From positions 1 to 49,710 of the forward strand of contig NZ_JAGIQL010000039.1 of NCBI RefSeq assembly GCF_017813245.1: 49,710 nucleotides of DNA. The letters are read 5' to 3'. Source of the stretch: Streptomyces montanisoli (GTDB taxonomy: Bacteria > Actinomycetota > Actinomycetes > Streptomycetales > Streptomycetaceae). Below, one piece after another: positions 1 through 8,656 of the stretch. The notes under the pieces are model-generated. The model was not told where the DNA came from and searched no databases. It worked only from the letters and a program-made list of their open reading frames with translations. A program made the translations under genes and the position numbers. How positions within the stretch are numbered: position 1 is the stretch's first letter; each line of letters opens with the position of its first letter.

Positions 1-233
1 CGCCTCTGCCGCCTGAGGCCCGCCGCGGCCGCCGGCGAGCCGCGGACCCGCCCCAGCCGCCTGAGGCCCGTTCGGTGGACGATCACGCGACGCGCGCCGG
101 TCACGGCACGACGCGGGCGGGCAGGGGCCCAGTCGCGCGGGTCCACCGCCGCGGGCCGCAAGCCGCGCTGGATCGCCTCTGCCGCCTGACGCCCGCCGCA
201 GCCGGGGGCCAACTCTCCCCGCGCGAGCGGGCC
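1..233. other. Non-coding or unassigned left edge with short repeats
   Basis: No convincing gene is seen here. The stretch holds three near-identical 15-bp copies of GCCGCCTGAGGCCCG, at 8-22, 56-70 and 181-195 (the last with one mismatch). A 15-bp copy of CGCGCGGGTCCACCG at 134-148 recurs at 239-253, inside the last codons of the amidase. The pattern suggests small local duplications behind the amidase. The frames that stay open have shadow-like, arginine/alanine-rich translations. Confidence 0.4.
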
Positions 234-1724
234 TCAGCCGCGCGGGTCCACCGGCGCGGCCGAGACCGTGCCCTCCGCGGACAGCGCCTCGAACAGGGCG
301 TGGGACGCCCGCAGCACCACGTCGTCCCTGTTGCGTGCCGCGACGAGCTGGACGCCGACGGGCAGCCCGTCCGCGCCGGGCCCGCACGGCACGGTGGCCG
401 CGGGCTGCTGCGTGAGGTTGAACGGGTACGTGAAGGGCGTCCAGCCCGTCCACCGCTCGTGGCGGCTGCCCGGCGGCACCTCGTGGCCCGCCTCGAACGC
501 CGTCCCCGGCAGCGTCGGGACGACGAGCAGGTCGTACGTGCGGTGGAAGCGGCCCATCTCCACGCCGAGCGCCATGCGCGCGTCCACGGCACCGAGGTAG
601 TCGAGCGCGCTCATCGCCGCGCCCTGGCGGCAGATCTCCGCGAGACCCGGGTCGAGGCGCGCGAACTGCTCGGGCGCCAGGTGCTCCACGACCTTCGCCG
701 CGCCCGAGAACCACAGCGTGTGGTAGGCCGCCACCGGGTCGGCGAAGCCGGGCGCCGCCTCCTCGACCTCGGCCCCGAGCCCCGCCAGCAGCTCCACCGC
801 GTGCCGCACCCGCGCGGCCACGTCAGGACCGGCGTCCGTGCCCGCGAGTGACGTGCTCCAGGCGACCCGCAGGCCGCTGAGGCCACCGCCGCCGCTGGAA
901 CGTCCCTCGCCGAGCAGGGCGCGGAAGCTGCCTTCGTACGGCGGGAGCCCCGACCAGTCGCGGTCGTCCGGCCCGCACAGCACGTCCATCATGAGCGCCG
1001 CGTCCTCGACCGTACGGGCCAGCGGGCCCGCGTGCGCGAGCGTCCCGAAGGGGCTCGCCGGGTAGAGCGGGATGCGGCCGTAGGTCGGCTTGAAGCCGAA
1101 CACACCGCAGAACGAGGCCGGGATGCGCACCGACCCGCCGCCGTCGGTGCCCACCGACAGCGGCCCGAGCCCGAGCGCCACGGCGGCCGCGCTGCCGCCG
1201 CTCGACCCGCCCGAAGTGCGCGACGGATCCCACGGGTTGCGTGTCACACCGGTCAGCGGCCCGTCCGTCACGCCCTTCCAGCCGAACTCGGGCGTCGTCG
1301 TCTTGCCCACGAACACGGCGCCGTGCTCCCGCATCCGCCCGACGGACGGCGCGTCCTGCTCGCACGGCGCGGCCGGGTCCGCACTGAGCGAGCCGCGGAG
1401 CGTGGGCCAGCCCCTGGTCAGCAGCAGGTCCTTGATCGAGACGGGCACACCGTCGAGCAGCCCGAGCGGCTCGCCGCGCCGCCAGCGTTCCTGCGAGGCG
1501 GCCGCGTCGCGTCGCGCGGCCTCCTCGTCGACGAGGCAGAACGCGTTGACGAGCGGGTCGAGTTCCGCGATGCGCGCGAGCACGGCCTCGGTGACCCGGA
1601 CCGGCGACAGGGTCAGGTCCCGGTAGCCGGCGAGCAGTTCGGTCGCCGTACGGGAGCAGAGGTCGTCGTCCGCCGTCCGCGTGGGCCGGTCCGTACGCAC
1701 GGCCTGGTCGCCGATTCCTGTCAT
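234..1724 (-). CDS. Amidase signature family hydrolase
   Basis: A 496-residue amidase-signature enzyme, normal length for the family, which hydrolyses carboxamides to acid and ammonia. The Ser-cisSer-Lys machinery is visible: Lys98 in PVSIKD, the glycine/serine loop GGSSGGS around 172-178 containing the cis-serine, and the nucleophile Ser198 in DGGGSVRIP. The open frame extends far upstream, but the ATG at 1722-1724 overlaps the stop of the 2-hydroxyacid dehydrogenase (ATGA) and begins a normal family N-terminus, so it is taken as the start. It is probably co-transcribed with that dehydrogenase and under the GntR regulator encoded across the divergent promoter. The substrate is not identifiable; the context suggests catabolism of an amide of a short hydroxy- or dicarboxylic acid. 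It has no signal peptide and is likely cytoplasmic. Confidence 0.88.
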   Translation of the reverse strand: MTGIGDQAVRTDRPTRTADDDLCSRTATELLAGYRDLTLSPVRVTEAVLARIAELDPLVNAFCLVDEEAARRDAAASQERWRRGEPLGLLDGVPVSIKDLLLTRGWPTLRGSLSADPAAPCEQDAPSVGRMREHGAVFVGKTTTPEFGWKGVTDGPLTGVTRNPWDPSRTSGGSSGGSAAAVALGLGPLSVGTDGGGSVRIPASFCGVFGFKPTYGRIPLYPASPFGTLAHAGPLARTVEDAALMMDVLCGPDDRDWSGLPPYEGSFRALLGEGRSSGGGGLSGLRVAWSTSLAGTDAGPDVAARVRHAVELLAGLGAEVEEAAPGFADPVAAYHTLWFSGAAKVVEHLAPEQFARLDPGLAEICRQGAAMSALDYLGAVDARMALGVEMGRFHRTYDLLVVPTLPGTAFEAGHEVPPGSRHERWTGWTPFTYPFNLTQQPAATVPCGPGADGLPVGVQLVAARNRDDVVLRASHALFEALSAEGTVSAAPVDPRG

Positions 1725-2734
1725 GGCGTGCCCTCCTCGGTCCGCGGGGCGGCGCCGGGCCGGCCGGCCACGGGCACGTACCCCAGTTCCTTGTCCACGA
1801 TGTTGAGCAGCGGCCGCCCGGCGACCCAGCGCTCGAAGTTGCCGAGAAACACGTCCGCGAGGTCGTCGAGCCAGCTGCGGGTGTCGCCCGACATGTGCGG
1901 GGACACCAGCAGCCCTGGCGCGTCCCACAGCGGGCTGTCCGCGGGCAGCGGCTCCTGCCGGAACACGTCGAGCGCCGCGCCGCCGAGCGTGCCGGTGCGC
2001 AACGCGTCCAGCAGGTCGTCCTCGACGACGAGCGGTCCGCGCCCGACGTTGACGAACCGGGCGCCGCGCTTCATGCGGGCGAAGGCCGCCGCGTCGAACA
2101 TGTCCGCCGTCTGCTCGGTCAGCGGCGCCGCGCACACGACCCAGTCGGCGGCGGGCAGCAGCCCGGCCAGGTCGCCGAAGCCGTGCACGCGGCCGAACTC
2201 CGGATCGCCGTCCCGCGCCGTGCGGGACACCAGATCGGCCCGCAGGCCGAGGGCGCCGAGCAGGCGCGCCACGGCCCGCCCGACGGGGCCGCCGCCGACC
2301 ACGACGGCGCGCGTCCCCGCGACGGACTCGGTGACCCGGTGGCGCCACTCGCGCGAGCGCTGCCGCTCAAGCGTGCCCGGCAGGTCCTTCGCCATGGCGA
2401 GCACGAGCCCCGCGACGTACTCGGCGATCGGCCGCTCGAACACCCCGCGCGAGTTCGTGACCAGGGTGTCCGACTCGCGCAGCGGTGAGAACAGCAGCCG
2501 GTCGACGCCCGCGCTCGCGGTGTGCACCCAGCGCGGGCCGCCGCGCTCGGGCCAGGCCTCCGGCAGCGCGCTCGTCAGGAAGTCCCACACGAGCAGGACG
2601 TCGGCCTCCGCGAGCGCGCCCGCGAGGTCGCGCTCGCCGACCCGAAGCACGCGCGCCGCGCCCGCCAGCCGCTCGACGACGGGCGGCTCCCGCTCCGCGA
2701 GCACCGCGACCACGGGGAGACCGGTCGTTGGCAT
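1721..2734 (-). CDS. D-isomer-specific 2-hydroxyacid dehydrogenase
   Basis: A 337-residue NAD(P)-dependent 2-hydroxyacid dehydrogenase that interconverts 2-oxo and D-2-hydroxy acids. A Rossmann dinucleotide motif GGGPVG lies at about 147-152. The catalytic set of the family is visible as Arg232 (VNVGRG), Glu261 (DVFRQEPLP) and His280 (SPH). The frame could start nine codons earlier, but the ATG at 2732-2734 has a GAAGGA ribosome site about 6 nt upstream and is preferred. Its stop overlaps the amidase start, so the pair should be translationally coupled. Upstream is a TTGACA/TAACGT promoter overlapping the GntR-type operator, so repression by the neighbouring regulator is likely. The exact 2-oxoacid (glyoxylate, hydroxypyruvate or another) cannot be told from sequence. 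Confidence 0.88.
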   Translation of the reverse strand: MPTTGLPVVAVLAEREPPVVERLAGAARVLRVGERDLAGALAEADVLLVWDFLTSALPEAWPERGGPRWVHTASAGVDRLLFSPLRESDTLVTNSRGVFERPIAEYVAGLVLAMAKDLPGTLERQRSREWRHRVTESVAGTRAVVVGGGPVGRAVARLLGALGLRADLVSRTARDGDPEFGRVHGFGDLAGLLPAADWVVCAAPLTEQTADMFDAAAFARMKRGARFVNVGRGPLVVEDDLLDALRTGTLGGAALDVFRQEPLPADSPLWDAPGLLVSPHMSGDTRSWLDDLADVFLGNFERWVAGRPLLNIVDKELGYVPVAGRPGAAPRTEEGTP

Positions 2735-2788
2735 GGGCAGTCCTTCGGTCGCCGCTTCCACCGGGCACCGGCAGCCGCCGGATTCCGA

Positions 2789-2817
2789 TTGACACGTTAG
2801 GGTGGCGACCGTAGGAT
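2789..2817 (+). promoter_or_regulatory. Promoter for the racemase-like/gntR operon
   Basis: A consensus -35 TTGACA (2789-2794) is followed after exactly 17 bp by TAGGAT (2812-2817), matching the TAnnnT -10 of actinobacterial housekeeping sigma factors. The predicted transcript starts near 2824. That excludes the upstream GTG at 2802 as the start of the racemase-like gene and supports the ATG at 2880. The -10 overlaps the operator at 2815-2828. Confidence 0.7.
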
Positions 2818-2823
2818 TGTCAA
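2794..2823 (-). promoter_or_regulatory. Divergent promoter for the dehydrogenase/amidase operon
   Basis: On the minus strand TTGACA (2823-2818) is followed after 18 bp by TAACGT (2799-2794), which fits TAnnnT. The -35 lies inside the shared operator, and the -10 overlaps the -35 region of the opposed promoter. One bound repressor could therefore close both promoters, and the two polymerases should compete. Confidence 0.55.
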
Positions 2824-2828
2824 CAATC
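2815..2828. promoter_or_regulatory. GntR (FCD)-type operator
   Basis: A perfect inverted repeat GATTGT-CA-ACAATC. It matches the general half-site pattern of FadR/FCD-type GntR regulators (core TTGTnnACAA). It overlaps the -10 of the plus-strand promoter and the -35 of the minus-strand promoter. The FCD-type GntR protein encoded at 3656-4360 is the obvious candidate ligand-controlled repressor. Confidence 0.7.
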
Positions 2829-2879
2829 TACATTTCGGAACGCATTGGCGATCCGTCCTGCTCGAAGGGGCGTGCACGC

Positions 2880-3626
2880 ATGGCAGACCGCGCGGCGACA
2901 GTGGGATTCCTCTACCCGGGACACTCGGCGGAGGACGACTACCCGCTGCTCCAGGACAGGGCGGGCGGCGCCGTGCGCCTGCCCCTGGTGCACACGGACA
3001 TGGGGGAGGACGCCCACCGCGTGGACGCGCTCCTGGAGATGGGCTCCATCGGCCGGCTCACCGAGGGCCTGGTGGAGCTGAAGAGGCAGGCCGTCGACGC
3101 GGTCGTGTGGGCCTGCACGAGCGCCAGCTTCATCTACGGGCGCCGGGGCGCCAGCCAGCAGGTGGAGGAGCTCGCCCAGGCCGCCGGCGTCCCCGCGTCC
3201 AGCACGTCCTTCGCCTTCGTGCACGCGATCCGCGCCCTCGGCCTGCGCAGGGTCGCCATCGGCGCCACGTACCCGGACGACGTCGCCGAGTACTTCGTCC
3301 GCTTCCTCGCGGACTCGGGCATCGAGGTGGCGCGGGTGTCGGGGCGCGGCATCATCACCGCGGCCGAGGTCGGTACTCTCGGTCGCGACCAGGTTCTGGA
3401 ACTCGCGCGCGGCAACGACCACCCTGAGGCCGAGGCCGTGCTGCTGCCGGACACCGCGCTGCACACGGCGGCGTGGCTCGACGAGCTGGACGCCGCGGTG
3501 GGCAAGCCCGTCCTGACGGCCAACCAGGTCACCGTCTGGGAAGGCCTGCGCCTGGTGGGGGACACCACGCCGCGCGAAGGCCTGGGCCGGCTGTTCCGCC
3601 GCGCCCCCGTCACCGCCGCCGAGTAG
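2880..3626 (+). CDS. Asp/Glu racemase superfamily protein, maleate isomerase-like
   Basis: A 248-residue protein of the Asp/Glu racemase superfamily, closest by motif to maleate cis-trans isomerases and arylmalonate decarboxylases. The first active-site cysteine is present as Cys79 in the WACTSAS motif. At the place where the second cysteine normally lies, before the conserved GKPVLTANQ segment, the sequence reads LLPDTALHT (about 188-196). Cys79 is the only cysteine in the protein. The two-cysteine isomerase/racemase mechanism therefore cannot operate as in the type enzymes, and the reaction is left open. The ATG at 2880 is used because the earlier GTG at 2802 lies upstream of the predicted transcript start; a GAAGGGG stretch precedes it. 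It is the first gene of an operon with the GntR regulator 29 bp downstream. Confidence 0.78.
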   Translation: MADRAATVGFLYPGHSAEDDYPLLQDRAGGAVRLPLVHTDMGEDAHRVDALLEMGSIGRLTEGLVELKRQAVDAVVWACTSASFIYGRRGASQQVEELAQAAGVPASSTSFAFVHAIRALGLRRVAIGATYPDDVAEYFVRFLADSGIEVARVSGRGIITAAEVGTLGRDQVLELARGNDHPEAEAVLLPDTALHTAAWLDELDAAVGKPVLTANQVTVWEGLRLVGDTTPREGLGRLFRRAPVTAAE

Positions 3627-3655
3627 CACGGCGGCACCGGAGAAGGAGAGCAGTC

Positions 3656-4360
3656 ATGCCGGGAGGCAGACGGCTGGAGCGCGTCAAACGGGAGCCCGCA
3701 GCCATCTCGATCGCACGCCGGCTCACCGAGGCGATCATGGACGGCACGCTCGCGCCGGGCTCACAGCTCGGCGAGGCCGAGCTGGCCGGCGAGCTCGGTG
3801 TCAGCCGCGGCCCGCTGCGCGAGGCGATGCAGCGCCTCGTCCAGCAGGGCATCGCCTACAGCGAGCCGCACCGGGGGGTGTTCGTGACGACGCTGACGGA
3901 GGACGACGTACGGGACATATACCTCGCGCGCACATCCGTCGAGTCCGCGGCCTGCCGCCTCATCCTCCGCCGTGACCCGGGGGCCTCGGCCGACCGCCTC
4001 GTCCGGGTGCACGAGGCCATGGCGGACGCGGCCGGGCGCGGCGACCACGCCGCGCTCAGCGCCGCCGACACCGAACTGCACCACGTCCTGGTGGCCGAGT
4101 CGGGGAGCGTGCGGCTGCGGCGCATGGCGGAGACGCTGTTCGTCGAGACCCGCATGTGCATCGCGGCGCTCCAGGACAAGTACCCGGTGCCCGAGGTCAT
4201 GGTCGAGGAGCACGCGGCGATCATCGAGGCCATCAGGGCCGGTGACGAGGCACGGGTGCTGTACCTGATGGACGAGCACATGCAGGACGCGGTGCGCAGG
4301 CTCACGGGCACGCCCGAAGAGGGCGCGGAGGAGCCGCCGCAGGTACTCGCCGGGCCGTAG
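3656..4360 (+). CDS. GntR family transcriptional regulator (FCD domain)
   Basis: A 234-residue regulator. A winged helix at about 15-80 carries the conserved GSQLGEAELAGELGVSRGPLR stretch, in which the recognition helix reads VSRGPLREAM. An all-helical FCD ligand domain at about 90-220 has the usual Asp/His metal-ligand candidates (for example TELHH and EEHAAIIEAI). FCD proteins usually bind small carboxylic acids and are released from DNA. The start at 3656 has a strong AGAAGGAG site 6-9 nt upstream. It follows the racemase-like gene by 29 bp and probably represses both arms of the cluster through the GATTGT-CA-ACAATC operator, giving autoregulation. The effector is likely a pathway substrate or intermediate (inference). 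Confidence 0.92.
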   Translation: MPGGRRLERVKREPAAISIARRLTEAIMDGTLAPGSQLGEAELAGELGVSRGPLREAMQRLVQQGIAYSEPHRGVFVTTLTEDDVRDIYLARTSVESAACRLILRRDPGASADRLVRVHEAMADAAGRGDHAALSAADTELHHVLVAESGSVRLRRMAETLFVETRMCIAALQDKYPVPEVMVEEHAAIIEAIRAGDEARVLYLMDEHMQDAVRRLTGTPEEGAEEPPQVLAGP

Positions 4361-4400
4361 CGGCCGGTCTCGCCCGACCGTAGCGGCCGGTGACGTACGA

Positions 4401-4436
4401 AGCCCCCGGGCCGGTGTCGACGCCGGCCCGGGGGCT
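4401..4436. terminator. Bidirectional terminator between gntR and the phosphoesterase gene
   Basis: A perfect 14-bp GC stem (AGCCCCCGGGCCGG / CCGGCCCGGGGGCT) with an 8-nt loop lies between two convergent genes. There is no U-tract, as is common for actinobacterial terminators. A 14-bp direct repeat CCGTAGCGGCCGGT at 4355-4368 and 4378-4391 lies just upstream; the first copy contains the gntR stop codon. Confidence 0.8.
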
Positions 4437-4458
4437 CCGCCGTGCGGGCGGGCCGGGA

Positions 4459-7233
4459 TCAGCCGTCGGAGTCCGACGACGGGATGTAGGCGCCCGGCAC
4501 GTCACTCGGCGAGAAGATCTTCTTCTCGCCCGGGTACGGCTTCTTCCAGTTGTGCGTCTCGTACCACGTCAGGTGGTTCATCTGCTCGGGGTCGGCGTAG
4601 TCGGCAACCGCGTTGGGCCCGGTGAGCCGCTGGTGCGACTTCCAGGTGTCCCACTTCTTCGCGAGCGGCTTCATGTCCGCCGGGACCTTCGCCGACGGCA
4701 CGGCCGCCGCCTTCGGGTCCTGGGGCGCCGGGGTGTCCACGCCGCAGGAAGGCGCGGTCGCCAGGCCGTCGGTCAGCGACGTCCTGTTGGCCAGGGCGCT
4801 GAACGGCTTGTAGTTCGGCTTCCTGGTGAACGCCCCGGTCATCGGGGTGGCCGCGCTGTCCTTCTGGTTCATCGGGTGGATCCCGAGGATCTGCTCGATG
4901 GTGCGGATCATCGTGATCTGCGAGTAGTAGTGGTCGTCCACGACGCCGTGCCTGGCGTAGGGGCTGATGATCTGGACGGGGGCGCGGTGGCCGTCGACGT
5001 GGTCGAGCCCCGCCTGCGAGTCGTCCTCGACGACGAAGATCGCCGAGTCCTTCCAGTACTTGCTGTGCGAGATCTCGTCGACCATCTTGCCGACCGCGAG
5101 GTCGTTGTCGGCGACCTGCGCGGCCGGGCTCGCCGGGCCGCCGGTGTGGTCGCTGGAGAGCCAGAACATGTTCAGGTTCGCGGGACCGTTCTTCTCGAAG
5201 TCCTGCTTCCAGATCTGCTCCCGGTACACGTCGGGAACGCTGGTGTCGAACTTCGGGAACCCGTGCACCGAAACGTCGTTGAGCGACGGGATCGGCGAGG
5301 ACGACATCAGCGGGTAGGCGGTGGAGTCACCGGTCGCCTGCATGTTCTTGGCGTCGCAGTACAGGTTCTGCCAGCTCGCGCCCGCCGGCTTCGTCAGGAA
5401 CTGCTGGAACTCGCCGAAGTCGCGCACGGACTTGCCGGCCGCCTGCGCGCCCGTCCACAGGAAGCCGGACTTCTGGTGGCCGAGTGCGTCGTCCTCGGTG
5501 TCGTAGCTGCGCAGGTACTCGCCGGCCGACGACTCGGTGTACTCGGGGTTGTCGGCCTGCATCAGCCAGTTGTGGCCCTCGGCCGAGTTCGTGCCGATGT
5601 CGTAGGTGTTGTCGTACAGGCCGAACTGGTTGGCCAGCGCGTGCTGGTTCGGTGTGACGTTCTCGCCGAACTGGGTCAGCGAGGCGTCGCCGTTGCCCTT
5701 GGGTATGTCGCCGAGCACCTGGTCGTAGGTGCGGTTCTCCTTGACGATCAGGAAGACGTGCTTGATCGTCGAGGGGTCGCCGATCCGCGCCGGGACGGGC
5801 ACCGGCTTCGTCCTGTTCCTGCCCTTGGACTTGGAGTCGGACTTGGACGTGGCGAGCTTCACCGAGTCCTTGGTCCAGCCGTTCTGCTGGAACACCTTGC
5901 GCGTCTCGGCCTTGATGGTCTTGTCACTGGGCAGTGTGAACCGGGTCAGGCTCGCGGTGGTGTCGTGGGTGGCGTGGCCGCCCTTGGTGGTGGGACGGCG
6001 GGCGTCGATACCGCGGGTGTTGGACACCACCACCTGGCCGCCGACCGTGGCGATCTCGGCGGGGAAGTAGTCCGTCGGCAGCAGGCCCACGTAACTGACC
6101 GGCTCCTGCGGCGACTTGTACCGGTACACCGCCACCGCGTTCGCGCGGCCGAGCGTGACCAGCAGGTGGCCGTCGCCGGTCAGCGTCACCGCGTCAGGCT
6201 CGTAACCCACCGAGGCCTCGGGCCACGGCGTCGTCGAGATCGTCTGCACGACCTTGTCGTTGGCGGTCTTGATGACCGACACGTCGTTGGTCGCCGTGTC
6301 CGTGACGAACACCGCGCCCCTCTTCGCGTACAGCGCGGTCGGGTGCAGGCCGACGTCGATGCTCTTGACGGCGGCGGACGGCTTCCGCACGTCGATCACA
6401 CTGACCGTGCCCGTGGTGGTGGCACCCGTCACCGGGTTCGCCGGCACCTGCGTGTGGTACGAGTTGATCGTCGACTCGCCGGGCCGCGCAGGGCGTCCGC
6501 CCTCGTCGCTGACGTACAGCTTGTGCCCGGCCAGGACCACACCGCGCGGCGCGTTGCCCACGGCCCAGCTGTGCTGGACGGCGCCGGTGGCCGCGTTGAT
6601 GGCCACGACCCGGTTCTGGCCGTTGACCGCCGCGTACACGGTGGACCCGTCCGCCGAGAACACCGCGGCGGCGGCCAGCGCGTGCTTCGCCCCGTCCGCC
6701 GGGATCGGGATGTCCACCGGATCGGAGACGGAGCCGTCCGCGCCCACGGTGAACCTGGTGTAGCCGTCGGTCCTGCCCAGCCACAGGTGCTTGCCGTCGG
6801 GCGAGTACGTGGGGCCTTCCTGGCCCACGTCGTTGCCACTGATGCGCAGGTCGGCCGAGGCGGAGTCGCCGACGAGCTGCTGCGTCTTCCACGTCTTCAG
6901 GTCGACGATGGACAGCGCCATCCCGCCGTCGGTCACCGAGGCGGCGAGGTGGGTGCCGTCCGGGCTGACCGTGGACGACATGATCTTGCCGTTGTCCATG
7001 ACCAGGCGCTTGCCGTACGGGGCGATGTACTGGTCGCTGGAGATGACCTGCCCCTTGTGGGTCACCTGGCCGACCTGCTGGGTGCCGAACTGGTGCGTCT
7101 GGGCGAAGGCGGTGCCCGTGGCGGCCAGGGCGGCGGCGGTGATGCCCGCCGTCACCAGGGGCACCCTGCGGCCCGCGCGTCTTGCGAGGAGTACGGGTTT
7201 CTTCTTGGCACGCCTGCGGCGTGTGACCTGCAT
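4459..7233 (-). CDS. Secreted YncE-like beta-propeller / phosphoesterase protein
   Basis: A 924-residue exported protein. The N-terminus has a run of basic residues followed by a hydrophobic alanine-rich segment and an AFA-Q cleavage-like site near 45, so it should act outside the membrane. Residues about 50-400 hold YVTN/YncE-type beta-propeller repeats (for example TVYAAVNGQNRVVAINAATG and DVRKPSAAVKSIDVG). From about 480 comes a phosphoesterase domain of the phospholipase C/acid phosphatase type, with the signature VKENRTYDQVLGD, HNWL and the metal-site-like EDDSQAGLDHVDGHR near 745. Fusions of this layout are common in actinobacteria. The start at 7233 has an AAGGGA site and lies 4 nt behind the permease stop, so it belongs to the ABC operon. 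The substrate is unknown; phosphate release from an extracellular phosphoester is the family expectation. Confidence 0.85.
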   Translation of the reverse strand: MQVTRRRRAKKKPVLLARRAGRRVPLVTAGITAAALAATGTAFAQTHQFGTQQVGQVTHKGQVISSDQYIAPYGKRLVMDNGKIMSSTVSPDGTHLAASVTDGGMALSIVDLKTWKTQQLVGDSASADLRISGNDVGQEGPTYSPDGKHLWLGRTDGYTRFTVGADGSVSDPVDIPIPADGAKHALAAAAVFSADGSTVYAAVNGQNRVVAINAATGAVQHSWAVGNAPRGVVLAGHKLYVSDEGGRPARPGESTINSYHTQVPANPVTGATTTGTVSVIDVRKPSAAVKSIDVGLHPTALYAKRGAVFVTDTATNDVSVIKTANDKVVQTISTTPWPEASVGYEPDAVTLTGDGHLLVTLGRANAVAVYRYKSPQEPVSYVGLLPTDYFPAEIATVGGQVVVSNTRGIDARRPTTKGGHATHDTTASLTRFTLPSDKTIKAETRKVFQQNGWTKDSVKLATSKSDSKSKGRNRTKPVPVPARIGDPSTIKHVFLIVKENRTYDQVLGDIPKGNGDASLTQFGENVTPNQHALANQFGLYDNTYDIGTNSAEGHNWLMQADNPEYTESSAGEYLRSYDTEDDALGHQKSGFLWTGAQAAGKSVRDFGEFQQFLTKPAGASWQNLYCDAKNMQATGDSTAYPLMSSSPIPSLNDVSVHGFPKFDTSVPDVYREQIWKQDFEKNGPANLNMFWLSSDHTGGPASPAAQVADNDLAVGKMVDEISHSKYWKDSAIFVVEDDSQAGLDHVDGHRAPVQIISPYARHGVVDDHYYSQITMIRTIEQILGIHPMNQKDSAATPMTGAFTRKPNYKPFSALANRTSLTDGLATAPSCGVDTPAPQDPKAAAVPSAKVPADMKPLAKKWDTWKSHQRLTGPNAVADYADPEQMNHLTWYETHNWKKPYPGEKKIFSPSDVPGAYIPSSDSDG

Positions 7234-7237
7234 GGGG

Positions 7238-8656
7238 TCATCCCTTCATGGGGTGGTCGAGCAGCTCGACGTTGCCGTCGAACTGCCACAGCGGGTTCGG
7301 CGCGTCCCCGTCCGGGGTCCGCACCAGGAAGTAGCCGTTGACTTCCTTCGGCCCGTCGCCGTCGGCGACGAACCGCCCGTCCGAGGTGACGTCGAGCTGG
7401 TAGACCGCCGTGCCGGTGGCCTCGACGCCGGGAAGGTGCCAGGTGACGACGCAGTGCCAGTCGTTGCCCGCTCCCTGGGCGCCGTCGCCGACGTCGCCCT
7501 TCGTGCACGCCGCCGTCGCCCTCAGCTGCGCCTCCGTGACGGCGGGCCGGTTCAACTGCCTGGTCTGCATCCGGTAGAGGTGCGCGAACGCCGTGGCCAG
7601 CGAGCGCTCCACCCCGGCCTGCCGGATCCCGGACCCCGTGACCGTCGCGGGAGTCGCCGCCGCGAGCACGGCCACCGTCACGGCGACGAGCCCCGCGAGC
7701 GGCAGCAGCCCCGCGGTGACCGCGCGGCGCCCTGACCCGTCGTCCGCCGGGTTGGTGAAGTCGCGCCGCAGGAAGAGCAGAAGGGCCAGCGCCGTAGCGG
7801 CCACCGCCCACACCAGGGACACCGCGACGCCGATCAGGAGCGGACCGAGCTGGGCGGGGCGTGTGAACAGGCCGTTCCAGGCGATGAACGCGTAGCCGGG
7901 CAGGGCGAGCCGGACGGCGACGGGCAGCGGCAGCATCTGCGCGAGCTGCATCGCGAGGGCGACGAGCGCCGGCAGCAGCAGCCCCATCGGGGACCGCCAC
8001 AGGACCACGGACCCGAGCAGCCCGACCGCGGCGAGCGCCAGCGTCGGCGCGAGCACGCACACCCAGGCGAGCAGGACGTGCACGGCCGCTTCCCCCGGCG
8101 CGAGCAGGTGGCCGTCGAGGCCGACCAGCGACTGGTCGCCGACGGACACGAGCCCGCCGGCCGCGCTTGAGCAGGCCAGCCCCGCGACGAGCAGCAGGAT
8201 GACGGTGAGTCCTGCCAGCGCCTTCGCCGCGAAGATGCGCCGCGGCGAGCGCACCGCCACGAGCAGGTGCCGCCAGGTGCCGAGCCGGTCCTCGCAGGCG
8301 AACACGTCCCCCGCGACCACCGAGGTCAGCAGCGGCAGCGCCCAGGTGCCCGCGAAGCCGAGCACCACCAGCGGTCCGGCCCACCCGGTGGCGTGCATCC
8401 ACCGGCCGAAGAGCGTGTCGACGGGCAGTGTGGACTGCCGGCTCACCGCGGCCACGAACCCGGCGGGCGCGATCCAGCAGGCGAGGACGAGCAGCCGGAT
8501 GCGCCACTGCGAGACGAGCTTGACGAGCTCGAAGCGGTAGGCGCGGGCCACCGGCACGGGCCGGGTGACGCGATCGCCGGGGGCGGCCGCGTGCTCCGGC
8601 GCGGACGGGGGAGTCGCGGTCGATGCTGGGCCGGACGCGGTTGTCGGTGCGGTCAT
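7238..8656 (-). CDS. ABC-2 type transporter permease
   Basis: A 472-residue integral membrane protein with about seven hydrophobic segments, including those around RLLVLACWIAPAGFVAAV, VVLGFAGTWALPLLTSVVAG, LTVILLLVAGLACSSAAGG, VLLAWVCVLAPTLALAAVG and LLPLAGLVAVTVAVLAA. It also has a sizeable C-terminal extracytoplasmic-looking region containing a Cys pair (AACTKGD and WHCVVTW). The arrangement fits the permease of an export-type ABC system. Its ATG overlaps the stop of the ATPase gene (ATGA at 8653-8656), and the phosphoesterase gene follows 4 nt downstream, so all three form one operon. The exported substrate cannot be assigned. The large soluble tail (about 330-472) may contact the secreted phosphoesterase (inference). 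Confidence 0.8.
   Translation of the reverse strand: MTAPTTASGPASTATPPSAPEHAAAPGDRVTRPVPVARAYRFELVKLVSQWRIRLLVLACWIAPAGFVAAVSRQSTLPVDTLFGRWMHATGWAGPLVVLGFAGTWALPLLTSVVAGDVFACEDRLGTWRHLLVAVRSPRRIFAAKALAGLTVILLLVAGLACSSAAGGLVSVGDQSLVGLDGHLLAPGEAAVHVLLAWVCVLAPTLALAAVGLLGSVVLWRSPMGLLLPALVALAMQLAQMLPLPVAVRLALPGYAFIAWNGLFTRPAQLGPLLIGVAVSLVWAVAATALALLLFLRRDFTNPADDGSGRRAVTAGLLPLAGLVAVTVAVLAAATPATVTGSGIRQAGVERSLATAFAHLYRMQTRQLNRPAVTEAQLRATAACTKGDVGDGAQGAGNDWHCVVTWHLPGVEATGTAVYQLDVTSDGRFVADGDGPKEVNGYFLVRTPDGDAPNPLWQFDGNVELLDHPMKG

Noticed and set aside
4355..4391. 14-bp direct repeat CCGTAGCGGCCGGT as an insertion-site duplication
   Set aside because: The 23-bp period and the absence of any mobile element between the copies make a simple local duplication more likely.
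4390..7341. Very long plus-strand open frame opposite the phosphoesterase gene
   Set aside because: Its translation is an arginine/valine-rich shadow of the minus-strand gene, with no domain; high GC keeps antisense frames open.
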